Assembly (NCBI GenBank): GCA_902766125.1
Contig: CACXCG010000016.1
Span: forward strand, 1-62,784
Reading direction: 5' to 3'
From: an uncultured Spirochaetaceae bacterium
Lineage (GTDB): Bacteria > Spirochaetota > Spirochaetia > Treponematales > Treponemataceae
Length of the DNA: 62,784 nucleotides
Numbering within the stretch: position 1 is the first letter of the stretch; each line of letters starts with the position of its first letter. The notes below the pieces were generated by a model. The model was not told where the DNA came from and did no database searches. It saw nothing but the letters and a program-made list of their open reading frames with translations. Positions 45,737-54,747 of this stretch are shown here, piece after piece. Both the position numbers and the translations under genes were made by a program.

Positions 45737-46966
45737 ATGAAAATTTGGCTTAAGTATTTAATCGGTATTGTAATCGGAATTATTTCCGTACTTATCATTC
45801 CCCTGGACAGCGTTCAGTCACAGGCAACCCTTGATTTTATTGTTGAGATGGTTCTGCGTTTTGGACGTTACACGCTGCTTCCGCTTCTGTTTTTTTCTGT
45901 TGCAACGGCGGTATTCAAACTGCGCGACGAAAAACTGATTGTAAAAACAGGATTGTGGACTTTTGGCGTTATCATTGCATCTTCCCTGCTGCTGGTTACG
46001 CTGGGACTTTTGACCGCACTGCTTATCCGTCTGCCGCGAATTCCCATCACCATAGAAAAAGCTACAGAGATTCCGACAATTGATGTTCGGGATTTACTGC
46101 GAAGACTCTTTCCCTATACAGGATTCGAGGCACTTATTGACGGCGCATATCTTCTGCCCTGTTTTGTGTTTGCGGGTCTTGCCGGAGCGGGAGCTGCAAG
46201 CGATAAGATTGTTTCTAAACCTGCAGTAACGCTGTTTGATTCTTTGAGCAAAGTCTGCTACATAGTCATGTCACTGTTTACCGAATTTCTTGCAGTCGGA
46301 ATGATTGCACTCATGACACGCTGGGCTTTCAATTTCAAAAACATCATCAGTGCAGGAGTTTACACACCGCTTATTATCATGCTGACCGTTGACCTTATTC
46401 TGGTTGCGGCAGTCATCTATCCGGTTATTCTTCGCTTCCTGTGCCACGAAATGCATCCGTATCGGATTCTGTACGCAAGCATTACATCGTTCTTGGTCAG
46501 CTTTATAAGCGGAGACACAAACTTAACCTTACTGATAAACACTCGTCACGGAGCAGAAAGTCTTGGAATCCGCAGAAGAGTAAATGCCGTCACATTCCCG
46601 CTGTTTTCTATTTTCGGAAGAGGTGGTGCAGCATTAGTTGAAGCTGTCTGTTTCGTATTGATTTTACGTTCGTACATTCCGTTGCCCATTTCGGCAACTG
46701 ACATTCTGTGGATTGGATCAGTTGCACTGCTGCTTTCATTTGCTCAGGCAGCACTTCCGACTGGCGGTGCATTCATTGCAATTACCGTTATGTGTGTCAT
46801 GTATGGCCGCGGATTTGAAGCAGGATACTTACTGTTAAAGGATGCAGCTCCGTTACTATGCTGTTTTGCCGCAGGATTTGATGCATTCACTGCAATCTTC
46901 GGAAGTTACATTGTCGGTGTAAAAACCCGCATGGTTATTCATCAGGAAATACACAAGTTTATCTAA
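45737..46966 (+). CDS. Dicarboxylate/amino acid:cation symporter (DAACS) family protein
   Basis: 409 residues with 8-9 membrane segments. Family features: LRFGRYTLLPLLFFSVATAVFKL in the first half; in the second half SGDTNLTLLINTRHGAESLG (the counterpart of the HP1 serine motif), GRGGAALVEAVCFV and ALPTGGAFIAITVMC, plus GFDAFTAIFGSYIVGV near the end (usually DRxRTxxNVxGD). Changes in the last motif suggest a divergent member with uncertain substrate. Start at 45737 follows the -10 by 6 bases (leaderless). It ends 4 bases from the convergent apbE. Confidence 0.87.
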   Translation: MKIWLKYLIGIVIGIISVLIIPLDSVQSQATLDFIVEMVLRFGRYTLLPLLFFSVATAVFKLRDEKLIVKTGLWTFGVIIASSLLLVTLGLLTALLIRLPRIPITIEKATEIPTIDVRDLLRRLFPYTGFEALIDGAYLLPCFVFAGLAGAGAASDKIVSKPAVTLFDSLSKVCYIVMSLFTEFLAVGMIALMTRWAFNFKNIISAGVYTPLIIMLTVDLILVAAVIYPVILRFLCHEMHPYRILYASITSFLVSFISGDTNLTLLINTRHGAESLGIRRRVNAVTFPLFSIFGRGGAALVEAVCFVLILRSYIPLPISATDILWIGSVALLLSFAQAALPTGGAFIAITVMCVMYGRGFEAGYLLLKDAAPLLCCFAAGFDAFTAIFGSYIVGVKTRMVIHQEIHKFI

Positions 46967-46970
46967 ACGA

Positions 46971-48011
46971 TTATTTAAATTGAATGCTTACAGGCTGAGT
47001 GTCACCGTAAACTGCAATGGTGCCGCTCAGCTTTTTTGTTGCCGTAACAGATCCGTCCAGTTCAACAAACACCGCTTCACAGTTTTGAACAAATGCTGAA
47101 TTCAAAAACCGTTCACTTCCATACATAAACGCAATGGTACTGAGCGCATCTGCATCCATTGAAGAAGAACAGACAATTGTTGCACTTAAACATGCAGGTT
47201 CAGAAGGATACCCGGTCGTTGCATTTAAGATGTGATGATATATCGCACCATCATCTGTAACGCTATAGCGCTCGTATGCACCACTGGTAACAACAGACAT
47301 ACCGTTACCTTCTTCTGTTTTAAGCGTTGCAACCAACAGAGGCTCAGCATCAGGAGACTGTGGATTTTTTATGCCCACTTTCCATGCAGTACCGTCTGTC
47401 TTTTTTCCATAGGTATACACGTTGCCGCCAAGATTTATGACTGCACATCTGACATTTTTTTCTTTCAGCATTTTTGCAAGTTCGTCTGTAGCATATCCTT
47501 TTGCAATTGCGCCAAGGTCAAGGCGCATTCCTTTTTGCGGAAGAAAAACAGTAAGCATCTGTTCATCAAGTTCAAGCTGTGTCCAGGAAACTAACTGTTT
47601 TGTTTTTTCAATTTCTGTTACAGAGGGAACAGAGAAATCAGCACTGCCTATATTCCACAGCATAACCAGAGGACCGACAGTCGGATCAAACAAACCGCTA
47701 GACTTATCTGCATACTGTTTTGCAGTTTTAAGAACAGAAAATAATTCTTTACTTACCGTAACAGGCTCACATCCTGCAGCAGCATTTACACGGTTCAGTT
47801 CTGAATCAGCAAGCGTTGTACTGAACACTTTTTCTATCTGAGTAAGACGTTCAAACAGCGCATCATACAACTGTTTTGTTCCGTCAGCGTATGCGTTAAT
47901 GGTACACACGGTACCCAAAGCCTGAGCAGTTCTGGCATTCTGTTTGAGTTTACATCCGCACAGAAAAATTGCACACAAAAAAAAACAGAAGCACACCCGT
48001 TTACGTTGCAT
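46971..48011 (-). CDS. apbE: FAD:protein FMN transferase (ApbE), lipoprotein
   Basis: 346 residues. Lipoprotein signal ending at LCGC (Cys about 20). ApbE motifs: GTVCTINAYADG, FSTTLADSELNRVN, GLFDPTVGPLVMLWNI, RLDLGAIAKGYATDEL, VINLGGNVYTYG and the metal-site region MDADALSTIAFMYG. Attaches FMN to Thr of target proteins such as Rnf/Nqr subunits, outside the membrane. Third gene of SDR-EFR1-apbE, 3 bases after the flavodoxin/ferredoxin gene; AAGGA precedes the start. Confidence 0.94.
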   Translation of the reverse strand: MQRKRVCFCFFLCAIFLCGCKLKQNARTAQALGTVCTINAYADGTKQLYDALFERLTQIEKVFSTTLADSELNRVNAAAGCEPVTVSKELFSVLKTAKQYADKSSGLFDPTVGPLVMLWNIGSADFSVPSVTEIEKTKQLVSWTQLELDEQMLTVFLPQKGMRLDLGAIAKGYATDELAKMLKEKNVRCAVINLGGNVYTYGKKTDGTAWKVGIKNPQSPDAEPLLVATLKTEEGNGMSVVTSGAYERYSVTDDGAIYHHILNATTGYPSEPACLSATIVCSSSMDADALSTIAFMYGSERFLNSAFVQNCEAVFVELDGSVTATKKLSGTIAVYGDTQPVSIQFK

Positions 48012-48014
48012 GCT

Positions 48015-48926
48015 TTATTCCTTAGGAGTACAGGTAAGTTCTATTCCCGCATCAAGCAGCTGTTTGTCGCATCTGCGGTAGTATTTGTAAAACAGCCATC
48101 GCTCAAGTCCCTGCAGCGCTTCGCCAAAATACGGAAACTGAATGGAAGCATCGCGGGCAGTTTTTTCTATATGATAAGAACCGTTTACACGCCATTTGTT
48201 CAAAAGACCGATACTGATTGCACAGGCAGGACAGTTAAAGGAACAGCGCACACACAACGCACAGTTTGTTCCGAATTTAAATTTTTCTCCGGTAAAAGAA
48301 ATGTTGTTCAACGGGCAGGCGTTTACACACTTGTTGCATTTAATACACTTTGTCATGTCAACTTTCATAAAGGGCCCCTGCGCTTTTGCATACAGCCACT
48401 CAATTCGCACAATGGGAACAAACCATGCCTTAAGCGGATTGGTATGAACGTTTTCATGCACATTGTTTTCAATCTGCTTTACATTTGCTTTAACCATTGC
48501 ATACGCATACCAGTATTCACTTTTTACCATCTGAGGACTGTGACGGAAAATCATGTTGTACGGCATGACATAATGACGTTCGGTTAAAAACTCAAATCCT
48601 TTGCGCTCAAGAATGCGGATCATCTTTTGCGAAGAATAATTGTTGTAAGTTAAACCTTCACCGCTTGTCTTAAAAATAAATGCAGATTTTTTTTGCGTAA
48701 GTTTAGGAAGTGCACGGCAGAAGTTTACCATAATCTGCGGAGCGTTAAATCCGTGTACCGGATATGCAAATGAAACTAAGTCAAACTGTTCAACCTCTGG
48801 CACAGGCTTACCGGAACCAATGCTGTAAATTGTCGTGTCATACTGCGTAAGAAATTTTTTATACAGTTCAGCAACAAGCAGTGTGTTACCGGTTCCCGAA
48901 AAAACATAGATAATGCATTTTTTCAT
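48015..48926 (-). CDS. Flavodoxin-like plus ferredoxin protein (EFR1 type)
   Basis: 303 residues. N-terminal flavodoxin-like domain with the phosphate loop FSGTGNTL at about 9-16. Two 4Fe-4S sites follow: CIKCNKCVNACP (about 193-204) and CALCVRCSFNCP (about 222-233). The C-terminus is basic and possibly DNA- or membrane-facing. EFR1 proteins are electron carriers of unclear partner. The ATG overlaps the stop of the SDR gene (TAATG), and apbE follows, a flavin-linked context. Confidence 0.92.
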   Translation of the reverse strand: MKKCIIYVFSGTGNTLLVAELYKKFLTQYDTTIYSIGSGKPVPEVEQFDLVSFAYPVHGFNAPQIMVNFCRALPKLTQKKSAFIFKTSGEGLTYNNYSSQKMIRILERKGFEFLTERHYVMPYNMIFRHSPQMVKSEYWYAYAMVKANVKQIENNVHENVHTNPLKAWFVPIVRIEWLYAKAQGPFMKVDMTKCIKCNKCVNACPLNNISFTGEKFKFGTNCALCVRCSFNCPACAISIGLLNKWRVNGSYHIEKTARDASIQFPYFGEALQGLERWLFYKYYRRCDKQLLDAGIELTCTPKE

Positions 48927-50527
48927 TACAGCTTCCCTGCACTTACAATCAAATCGTCATCTTCATGTTCATCATAGGGATACGTGTTATGCTCTTCTTC
49001 TTTAGAGTGCGTATCATACCAAATCTGCGCGTAGAACGGAATGTGTGCACTTGCAGCATCGAATGCCCACGGCTGCTCAGGCGGTAACGCTTCACAGCAG
49101 ACAGGACACCAGAAACCTGCTTTCAAAACTGCAAACGGAGTTGAATTAAATTCGTGAGCGTTGTGACACTTCCATGTTATTGCGGTATGCAGATCCCCTT
49201 TGCTAACCGATGAACTTACCACAGAACCTCCGCGGAAAGAAGCGGCTGCCTGCATGTCTTTTAAATCAAGTTCGCTGTCGGGTTTAGATTCATCGTAACC
49301 GTGATCAAGCCTGTAGCGCTCAGCATTGCGTTCATCTTTTAACGCTTCATAATCAATGGGACCTTCAGGAGTCTGCCCCTTTGCAAGAACAGGAAATTTG
49401 TCCCAGGTTTTAGGAAGTGCATCGTATGCTTTTTTCCCACCCCAGAAGGCATCAAGACGGCCTTTCTTTTCCAGACGAATCCAGTTCTGAGGAGCATTGC
49501 TGTTAGTAAGCAGACGTTCAATCGCAAACTTACGGATTAATTTTGCAGGAACTATGCGGCCCAGTTTGTAATACCACAGCTGCTTACCCATCCGTTTCCA
49601 GAAGTCAGCACTGCTTTCGCTGCGGTAGTGAAGCCATGAGTCCAGTACGTCACTGTCGGTATACCACACACCATGGAAGTTGCGGGGAATATTCCAGTGC
49701 GGTTCAAAAAACTTTTCTGCACTTGCACCCATAAGCCCAAAGCCTGAGTTAAACGTATCGTAACCGGTTTCGCGGCAGGATGCACCGCCACCAATGTTGT
49801 AGTCGTTACGCCAGAAACCGTTCAGTTTATTTTCCAGATCGTAATCAACCAGATGTTCCAGAAGCACACCAGAGTCACGGTCTGTAATCCATTCAAACGG
49901 AGCATTCCAGCAAGTGTGGAACATAAGTCCGTCGTTCATGTTGTTGGCAAGGAAATACTTGTGGAACACTGCAGTCTGACGAAGTACGACCCAATGTGCA
50001 AGTCCGCTTTCAATGACATAGCGTTCAGCTTTTATTTTTGTTGCTGAATAGTAATCGTAGGCACTACCCATAACCGGGTCACCCATACGACACCAGGGAT
50101 GATGATAGTCACGGTTACCGTACACTGCAACGGTAGAAATGTGAACCAGTTTTATCTGGTCAGCTCTGCCGGAATTTTTTATTGCATCGACAATGAATCT
50201 TGTTCCGCCGAAATTTACTGCAATGGTATTCTGCGGATTATGATCTGCTTTCGGAGGAATGACAGCGGCACAGTGAATGACATAATCAGCACCATCAATA
50301 AGACAGGCAATATCATCTTCGTTGGTCATGTTTCCCTGAACAATCGTTATCCTTTCTTTACCTTTCTTAAGCAGGGATTTAAAGAAACCGCGAGCCTTAG
50401 CCGGATTGCGTGCCAGCAATCGAATTGCATAATTATTTTTTGATTCAAGCAAATGAGCAAGCACTTCTCCGCCCATAGCGCCCGTTGCACCGGTAAGTGC
50501 AATTACAATCTGTTTGTTCTGCGTCAT
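48926..50527 (-). CDS. Extended SDR (epimerase-like) protein with C-terminal zinc-ribbon region
   Basis: 533 residues. NAD(P)-binding LTGATGAMGGEVLAHLL near residue 13, HCAAVIPP, HISTVAVYGNRD and the catalytic pair in YDYYSATKIKAERYV (YxxxK). This covers about 1-330 and resembles NAD-dependent epimerase/dehydratases. The C-terminal extension carries WKCHNAHEF and WCPVCCEALPP, a CxxH...CxxC zinc-ribbon-like pattern near 455-480, then an acidic tail. I have not seen this combination as a named family. Start at 50527 is leaderless (TACAGT ends 6 bases before). Leads the EFR1-apbE operon. Confidence 0.85.
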   Translation of the reverse strand: MTQNKQIVIALTGATGAMGGEVLAHLLESKNNYAIRLLARNPAKARGFFKSLLKKGKERITIVQGNMTNEDDIACLIDGADYVIHCAAVIPPKADHNPQNTIAVNFGGTRFIVDAIKNSGRADQIKLVHISTVAVYGNRDYHHPWCRMGDPVMGSAYDYYSATKIKAERYVIESGLAHWVVLRQTAVFHKYFLANNMNDGLMFHTCWNAPFEWITDRDSGVLLEHLVDYDLENKLNGFWRNDYNIGGGASCRETGYDTFNSGFGLMGASAEKFFEPHWNIPRNFHGVWYTDSDVLDSWLHYRSESSADFWKRMGKQLWYYKLGRIVPAKLIRKFAIERLLTNSNAPQNWIRLEKKGRLDAFWGGKKAYDALPKTWDKFPVLAKGQTPEGPIDYEALKDERNAERYRLDHGYDESKPDSELDLKDMQAAASFRGGSVVSSSVSKGDLHTAITWKCHNAHEFNSTPFAVLKAGFWCPVCCEALPPEQPWAFDAASAHIPFYAQIWYDTHSKEEEHNTYPYDEHEDDDLIVSAGKL

Positions 50528-50533
50528 ACCCAT

Positions 50534-50562
50534 ACTGTAACAGATTTCAAGTTCTGCGACAA
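50534..50562 (-). promoter_or_regulatory. SDR operon promoter (leaderless)
   Basis: TTGTCG (50562-50557), 17-bp spacer, TACAGT (50539-50534), then 6 bases to ATG 50527. A second ATG at 50533 falls directly after the -10 and is too close to be transcribed. Confidence 0.65.
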
Positions 50563-50603
50563 TGCACTTTTCTTCACACTAGAACAAATACAACCTTTTG
50601 TGA

Positions 50604-50641
50604 TATACTCTTTCTAAGTTTTGCAAAAGGAGGGTGTACGG
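50604..50641 (+). promoter_or_regulatory. Extended -10 and SD deciding the GTG start of the ATPase gene
   Basis: TGA-TATACT (50601-50609) is an extended -10 without a good -35. AGGAGG (50628-50633) lies 7 bases before GTG 50641. This fixes the start at a GTG and rejects a longer frame opening at 50497, upstream of the promoter. Confidence 0.7.
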
Positions 50642-51048
50642 TGCAGCAAATAACCGTTGATGCAATAGATGAAAATCTGTCCGCAGTAAATGATTTCATA
50701 CACCAGACAGTCGCATCCTTTAATCCGTCAGATGCAGTCATGCTCAAAGTAGATCTGGCAGTTGAAGAACTTTTTGTAAACATTGCACACTACGCCTACG
50801 CACCAGAGACAGGAAGCGTTACCATAGGATGTTCCGTAACCGAAAGCCCCGCAACACTGTGCATATCACTGACCGACAGCGGAATGCCTTACAATCCCCT
50901 TGAACGGAAAGATCCCGACATTACACAAAAACTTGAAGAACGCGAAATTGGCGGCATGGGAATTTTTCTGACAAAGCAGTACATGGACGACATTTCGTAC
51001 AACTACACTGAGGGAAAAAATACAATCACCATACAGAAAAAACTGTAG
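50641..51048 (+). CDS. RsbW/SpoIIAB-type anti-sigma histidine-kinase-like ATPase
   Basis: 135 residues. GHKL ATPase fold with the N box DLAVEELFVNIAHYAY (VEELxxNxxxHxY), G1 region LTDSGMPYNPLE (DxGxP) and G2 region GGMGIFLTKQYMDD. Such stand-alone domains bind anti-anti-sigma partners or work with PP2C phosphatases. No STAS partner or sigma factor is adjacent; instead it faces two GGDEF genes. It ends one base from the convergent diguanylate cyclase gene. Confidence 0.9.
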   Translation: MQQITVDAIDENLSAVNDFIHQTVASFNPSDAVMLKVDLAVEELFVNIAHYAYAPETGSVTIGCSVTESPATLCISLTDSGMPYNPLERKDPDITQKLEEREIGGMGIFLTKQYMDDISYNYTEGKNTITIQKKL

Positions 51049-51049
51049 C

Positions 51050-52432
51050 CTACTTTCGTGCTAAATCCAGATGCTGTTTGTAGAATTCGTTTTTATCGGC
51101 ATACATTGCTTCATCTGCATTGTGCATACAGCGGCGCAAGTCTTCTTTTTTATTGCTCCAGTCTGAACCGATTGCAAGACACACCGGTTCACCGTATCCG
51201 CTTTGAGTACGCAGCAGTGCAACTTTCTTTTCAAAGTCATCTTTCTTGCAGCCGGGAACAATCACCACGAATTCATCACCGCCGGAACGATAAATTTCAT
51301 CATCACCAAAATGCTTCTTTAAGAAATCAGCGGCACTCTTTAACAGTTTGTCTCCCGCTTCATGTCCGCCCGAATCATTGCACTGCTTAAGGCCATTCAA
51401 ATCAGCAAACACAACTCCATACGGTGTCTTGATTTCATTTTCGCCTGAAACATGAAGGTCAACGCGTGCATTCATTGAGTTACGGTTCTTTACATCGGTA
51501 AGGAAGTCAACATTACTCATGAACTCAAGCTTTTCCATAAGATCGTTGTTTGCAATCTCTGAAGAAAGGAAAAATGCGGTAAGCTCGATGTACTGTTTAA
51601 GTTCAACAATTTTATCAATATCAAAGTTGGTTATGAACAGAACACCCAGCAGCTTCTTACCCTGAGAAAGCGGAACTAAAACAAGACTTTTTACTCCAGC
51701 AGCACGAAGGCTCTTTACCCAGACAGGATTTACTTTTTCAAGCTCGGCCATGTCATGTTCATTTTTTACGATTACATCATCCCGTTTAGAAAGCGTATCT
51801 TCCCACGAGAACACAACATCGGGTGTAAGGTACGGCATAAAATCATCTATGGTAATTTTTGGATCTTTAAATGAAGCACACAGCGGAGAATACTTTTGTT
51901 TCTGCTTATCCATAAGAATAATACAGCTGCAGAAAGAATCTGTGTATTTCTGAATATCCGAAATGACGGTACTCATAGTATTGGCAAAATCTTCAGAACC
52001 GCGAAGATTAATGCAGGTCTGAATTACCAGAGGCGCAATCTCCATAGAGACATCTGCCATTCGTTCAGATTCAGGTGCGTGAGTAAATTCAAAAAAGAAA
52101 AGAAAGTAAGAGAGATTTTCAGTATCTACATCAGCAGAAAGCGGAATATAGGTTCCGTCAGTCCACAGACCCATAGACTTTGTGTCAACGTATGCATGCA
52201 GGTGAAGTTTTTTTACGGCACAGCGGTAACAGAAATCTTCAAAGTTAGGCTCTTTGGGAAGCAGTTCCGAATAAATCATATTATCCCGATAGGCTGGTCC
52301 CATTATTTTTTTGTAGCTTTCATTCGCACATACTATACGGATGTCACCATAATCTCGAAAATCATTTGTTTTTTCTACGGAAAGAACGGCAGCAGCCATT
52401 CCGGATGCATTAACTAAAGCCTGAAAATCCAT
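51050..52432 (-). CDS. Cytoplasmic diguanylate cyclase with PAS- and GAF-like domains
   Basis: 460 residues, no membrane segment. The N-terminal 110 residues are PAS-like (GDIRIVCANESYKKIMGPAY). A GAF-like part follows (about 150-290, LVLVPLSQGKKLLGVLFITNF). The GGDEF domain (about 300-455) has DVKNRNSMNARVD, FADLNGLKQCNDSGGHEAGD and the active site RSGGDEFVVIVPG. No RxxD inhibitory site is seen in front of GGDEF. It should make c-di-GMP. Leaderless promoter, lying over the end of the upstream GGDEF gene. Confidence 0.93.
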   Translation of the reverse strand: MDFQALVNASGMAAAVLSVEKTNDFRDYGDIRIVCANESYKKIMGPAYRDNMIYSELLPKEPNFEDFCYRCAVKKLHLHAYVDTKSMGLWTDGTYIPLSADVDTENLSYFLFFFEFTHAPESERMADVSMEIAPLVIQTCINLRGSEDFANTMSTVISDIQKYTDSFCSCIILMDKQKQKYSPLCASFKDPKITIDDFMPYLTPDVVFSWEDTLSKRDDVIVKNEHDMAELEKVNPVWVKSLRAAGVKSLVLVPLSQGKKLLGVLFITNFDIDKIVELKQYIELTAFFLSSEIANNDLMEKLEFMSNVDFLTDVKNRNSMNARVDLHVSGENEIKTPYGVVFADLNGLKQCNDSGGHEAGDKLLKSAADFLKKHFGDDEIYRSGGDEFVVIVPGCKKDDFEKKVALLRTQSGYGEPVCLAIGSDWSNKKEDLRRCMHNADEAMYADKNEFYKQHLDLARK

Positions 52433-52439
52433 ACTCTCT

Positions 52440-52468
52440 ATTGTAAGTCATGTTTACGGATTTATCAA
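52440..52468 (-). promoter_or_regulatory. Promoter of the PAS-GAF-GGDEF gene (leaderless)
   Basis: TTGATA (52468-52463), 17-bp spacer, TACAAT (52445-52440), 7 bases to ATG 52432. The -35 overlaps the 3' end of the upstream gene. Confidence 0.7.
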
Positions 52469-53614
52469 CCTTTTAAGCTGTTTTTTTGTCTCATACATTT
52501 CAGTATCAGCACGTTTCATGGCATCGCTGAAGGAATGATCGGTCTGAGCATTAAATACTCCAAATCCCGCAGCAAACGATTTTCTTTGATTAAGAGAACC
52601 TGAGCGTTTGATTTCCTGCTCAGAAAAGGCCAGAACTTCTTTTTTTATGGATTCAAGATTGTCATAGTCATCGCTCTGAAGGATTGCAACAAATTCATCA
52701 CCGCCAATTCTAAAGACCGGACTGTGCTTAAAGAAATCGCAGATAACCTTACAGCAGCCGATAATATACTCGTCGCCTGCATCGTGACCAAAAGAATCGT
52801 TAATCTGCTTTAAGTTGTTAAGGTCACATTCACACACCGCAAACTTCACGTTCTGAGGTGTTTCCTTGATTTTTTCATCCAGTTCGCAGATAACATTGTC
52901 AAACGAAATGCGGCTCATCACTTTGGTAAGCGCATCGTGGTTCGATATATTTTTTTCTTTGTTGATAGTTTCTACCATCTGATGACGGATCATGTTCTGA
53001 ATAAAAATGTACAGCAGTGTTGCGGTAATGCAGATTGAAAAATATCCTGAATTGATGTTTCCGTCGATGGTGTTTGCTGCCTGACCAATAATAACAATGA
53101 GTGCAATTATGACAATGCACAGAATGTTCCGTGCATGCGATTTAACCGCCATGCGAATGAATACATACAGGATAAACACAAAGCCAATTCCGCAGAAAAC
53201 AAGATACATCCAGTATGCACTGCCCCGCACAAAGACTCCCGTTTCGTCGATACGGAAAATCATTTCGTTGAACAGAGAAATTACCTGTACCACAACGTTC
53301 AGACTGATTACACAGAACACAGGCTTTATGTTCAGTTTAACCGTGCTGGAATACGCAAGACAAACTCCAAGATACGGAGAAAGACAGAATTCTACAAACG
53401 TAATAAAATGATGCAGCGCTACCGGCGAATTGTCCATGTGATCAAAAAGCACACCCATGTATTCACAGAACGCACCGATTGCCGCAAGAATAAAGGTAAT
53501 CCTGAACCATTTGATATCCCGGTGGCTCAGAATAGTGTTCTTGCCCACATCAATAGCCAGAAAAATCATGCTAAGAATAGAGATAATTATTTGGACAGTA
53601 TAATTATGGTTCAT
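52454..53614 (-). CDS. Membrane-bound diguanylate cyclase
   Basis: 386 residues. Six to seven membrane segments fill the first 215 residues (for example IIISILSMIFLAIDVG, FRITFILAAIGAFCEYMGVLF, LYVFIRMAV, ILCIVIIALIVIIG). The GGDEF domain follows (about 230-382) with DALTKVMSRISFDNVI, CDLNNLKQINDSFGHDAGDE and active site RIGGDEFVAILQSD. The membrane part is a sensor of unknown signal. No clear SD or -10 close to the ATG. Divergent from the broken HD-GYP-like gene. Confidence 0.92.
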   Translation of the reverse strand: MNHNYTVQIIISILSMIFLAIDVGKNTILSHRDIKWFRITFILAAIGAFCEYMGVLFDHMDNSPVALHHFITFVEFCLSPYLGVCLAYSSTVKLNIKPVFCVISLNVVVQVISLFNEMIFRIDETGVFVRGSAYWMYLVFCGIGFVFILYVFIRMAVKSHARNILCIVIIALIVIIGQAANTIDGNINSGYFSICITATLLYIFIQNMIRHQMVETINKEKNISNHDALTKVMSRISFDNVICELDEKIKETPQNVKFAVCECDLNNLKQINDSFGHDAGDEYIIGCCKVICDFFKHSPVFRIGGDEFVAILQSDDYDNLESIKKEVLAFSEQEIKRSGSLNQRKSFAAGFGVFNAQTDHSFSDAMKRADTEMYETKKQLKRLINP

Positions 53615-53638
53615 AGCTCAAAATCTCTAATATTCTAT

Positions 53639-53667
53639 TTTACAGATTTTATTTCTTATTGTATAGT
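53639..53667 (+). promoter_or_regulatory. Promoter of the HD-GYP-like gene (leaderless)
   Basis: TTTACA (53639-53644), 17-bp spacer, TATAGT (53662-53667), 7 bases to ATG 53675. A promoter of this quality in front of a broken gene suggests recent damage or a sequencing error. Confidence 0.65.
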
Positions 53668-53674
53668 AGTGCCC

Positions 53675-54711
53675 ATGAAACAGGAAGACAGATTACAGCA
53701 GATTCACAAGTATGTAGAGAACATGAAAGAGATCCGTATGCTCTCTACACCGGATTTAAACACGATTGATAATGCAGATGATTATGGAAAAATCCTGATT
53801 GAAAACTTTTCAAAGATAGGAACGAATGTCCGGATTACGACTGGGAAGCGTACGAATTCCGCATTTACTACTACGGTGGATTCCTTGCATATTCTTACAT
53901 TCCTGAATCTGTTGCAAAGCAAGTCTATGAATATACCACAAAAGGAATTCAGTTTTTACAAAACACCAGCAATGAACAGATTCTTGCTTCTGTAAACATT
54001 GAGCAGATGAAAGATCTGCAGAACATGTCAGCAGTTATTGCAAAGATAAAACCTGCGCGGGATGCATGCGACGAATTGTTCAGAGAATATGAAAAAAGAG
54101 ATCCGGAAGATTATTCAAGATATACACAGATTGAACAGAACGTAATCAAATACATCAACCGGCTTCCCAAACAGAGCGATGTGTATATGAAGTGTGCCAC
54201 ACTGCTGACAAATTATCCCATGTACTACAAAGAAGTTCCCGGCGGAATGACTATGGAACAATTCTGTCTGGATGTTTTTGCAGCAATTCATCCGGCAACG
54301 TATGTACACAGCAACATTGCAAAAGAACATGAGTCCACCCGCGATTATACTGATGTCATAATGGGTCATCATCTGTGGTACGACTGCTCTAAAGGATATC
54401 CTGTAAAATTTGATACATTCAAAAGTCCGTACAAAACCATCATTGATCTGGTAACCGCAGCAGACTGTCTTGATGCCGCAACCGATACCGTCGGAAGAAG
54501 TTACAACAGGGGAAAAACTTTTTCTGATTACGAACAGGAAATCACGGAAGGTTCAGGCACCAGATATGCACCGTTTCTTCCTGAATTATTCAAACAGCCA
54601 GAACTTAGAAAGGAAATTGAATATCTGTTAGACACCGGAAGAAAAAAGATTTACCGCGAATCATTTTATCTTTTAAAAGGCGCTACCTTTTCCACAGAAG
54701 CTGTGTTATAA
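53675..54711 (+). pseudogene. HD-GYP-like protein gene broken by a one-base frameshift
   Basis: The first frame runs MKQEDRLQQIHKYVENMK onward to about 53820. It then continues in nonsense to a stop at 53995, while the frame one base off opens with NECPDYDWEAYEFR and runs to 54711. Joined at about 53815-53822 (ATAGGAACGAATG, one A short), the product is about 345 residues. The C-terminal part has HHLWYDCSKGYP and ADCLDAATDTVGRSYNR with GSGTRYAPFL, matching the second half of HD-GYP c-di-GMP phosphodiesterases. The LHDIGK motif is not found, so it was probably already degenerate. Next to two GGDEF genes, which fits c-di-GMP signalling. Confidence 0.8.
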
Positions 54712-54712
54712 T
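54707..54712 (+). promoter_or_regulatory. Possible -10 of the GH5 gene
   Basis: TATAAT overlaps the stop codon of the HD-GYP-like gene. The -35 region is weak. GGAG (54737-54740) lies 7 bases before ATG 54748 and is a usable SD. Confidence 0.45.
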
Positions 54713-54747
54713 CAGAGAATACAATGCCATGCAAACGGAGGACTAAC

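Noticed and set aside
53675..54711. Programmed frameshift in the HD-GYP-like gene
   Set aside because: No slippery heptamer or downstream stimulatory structure is evident at the join; loss of one A is simpler.
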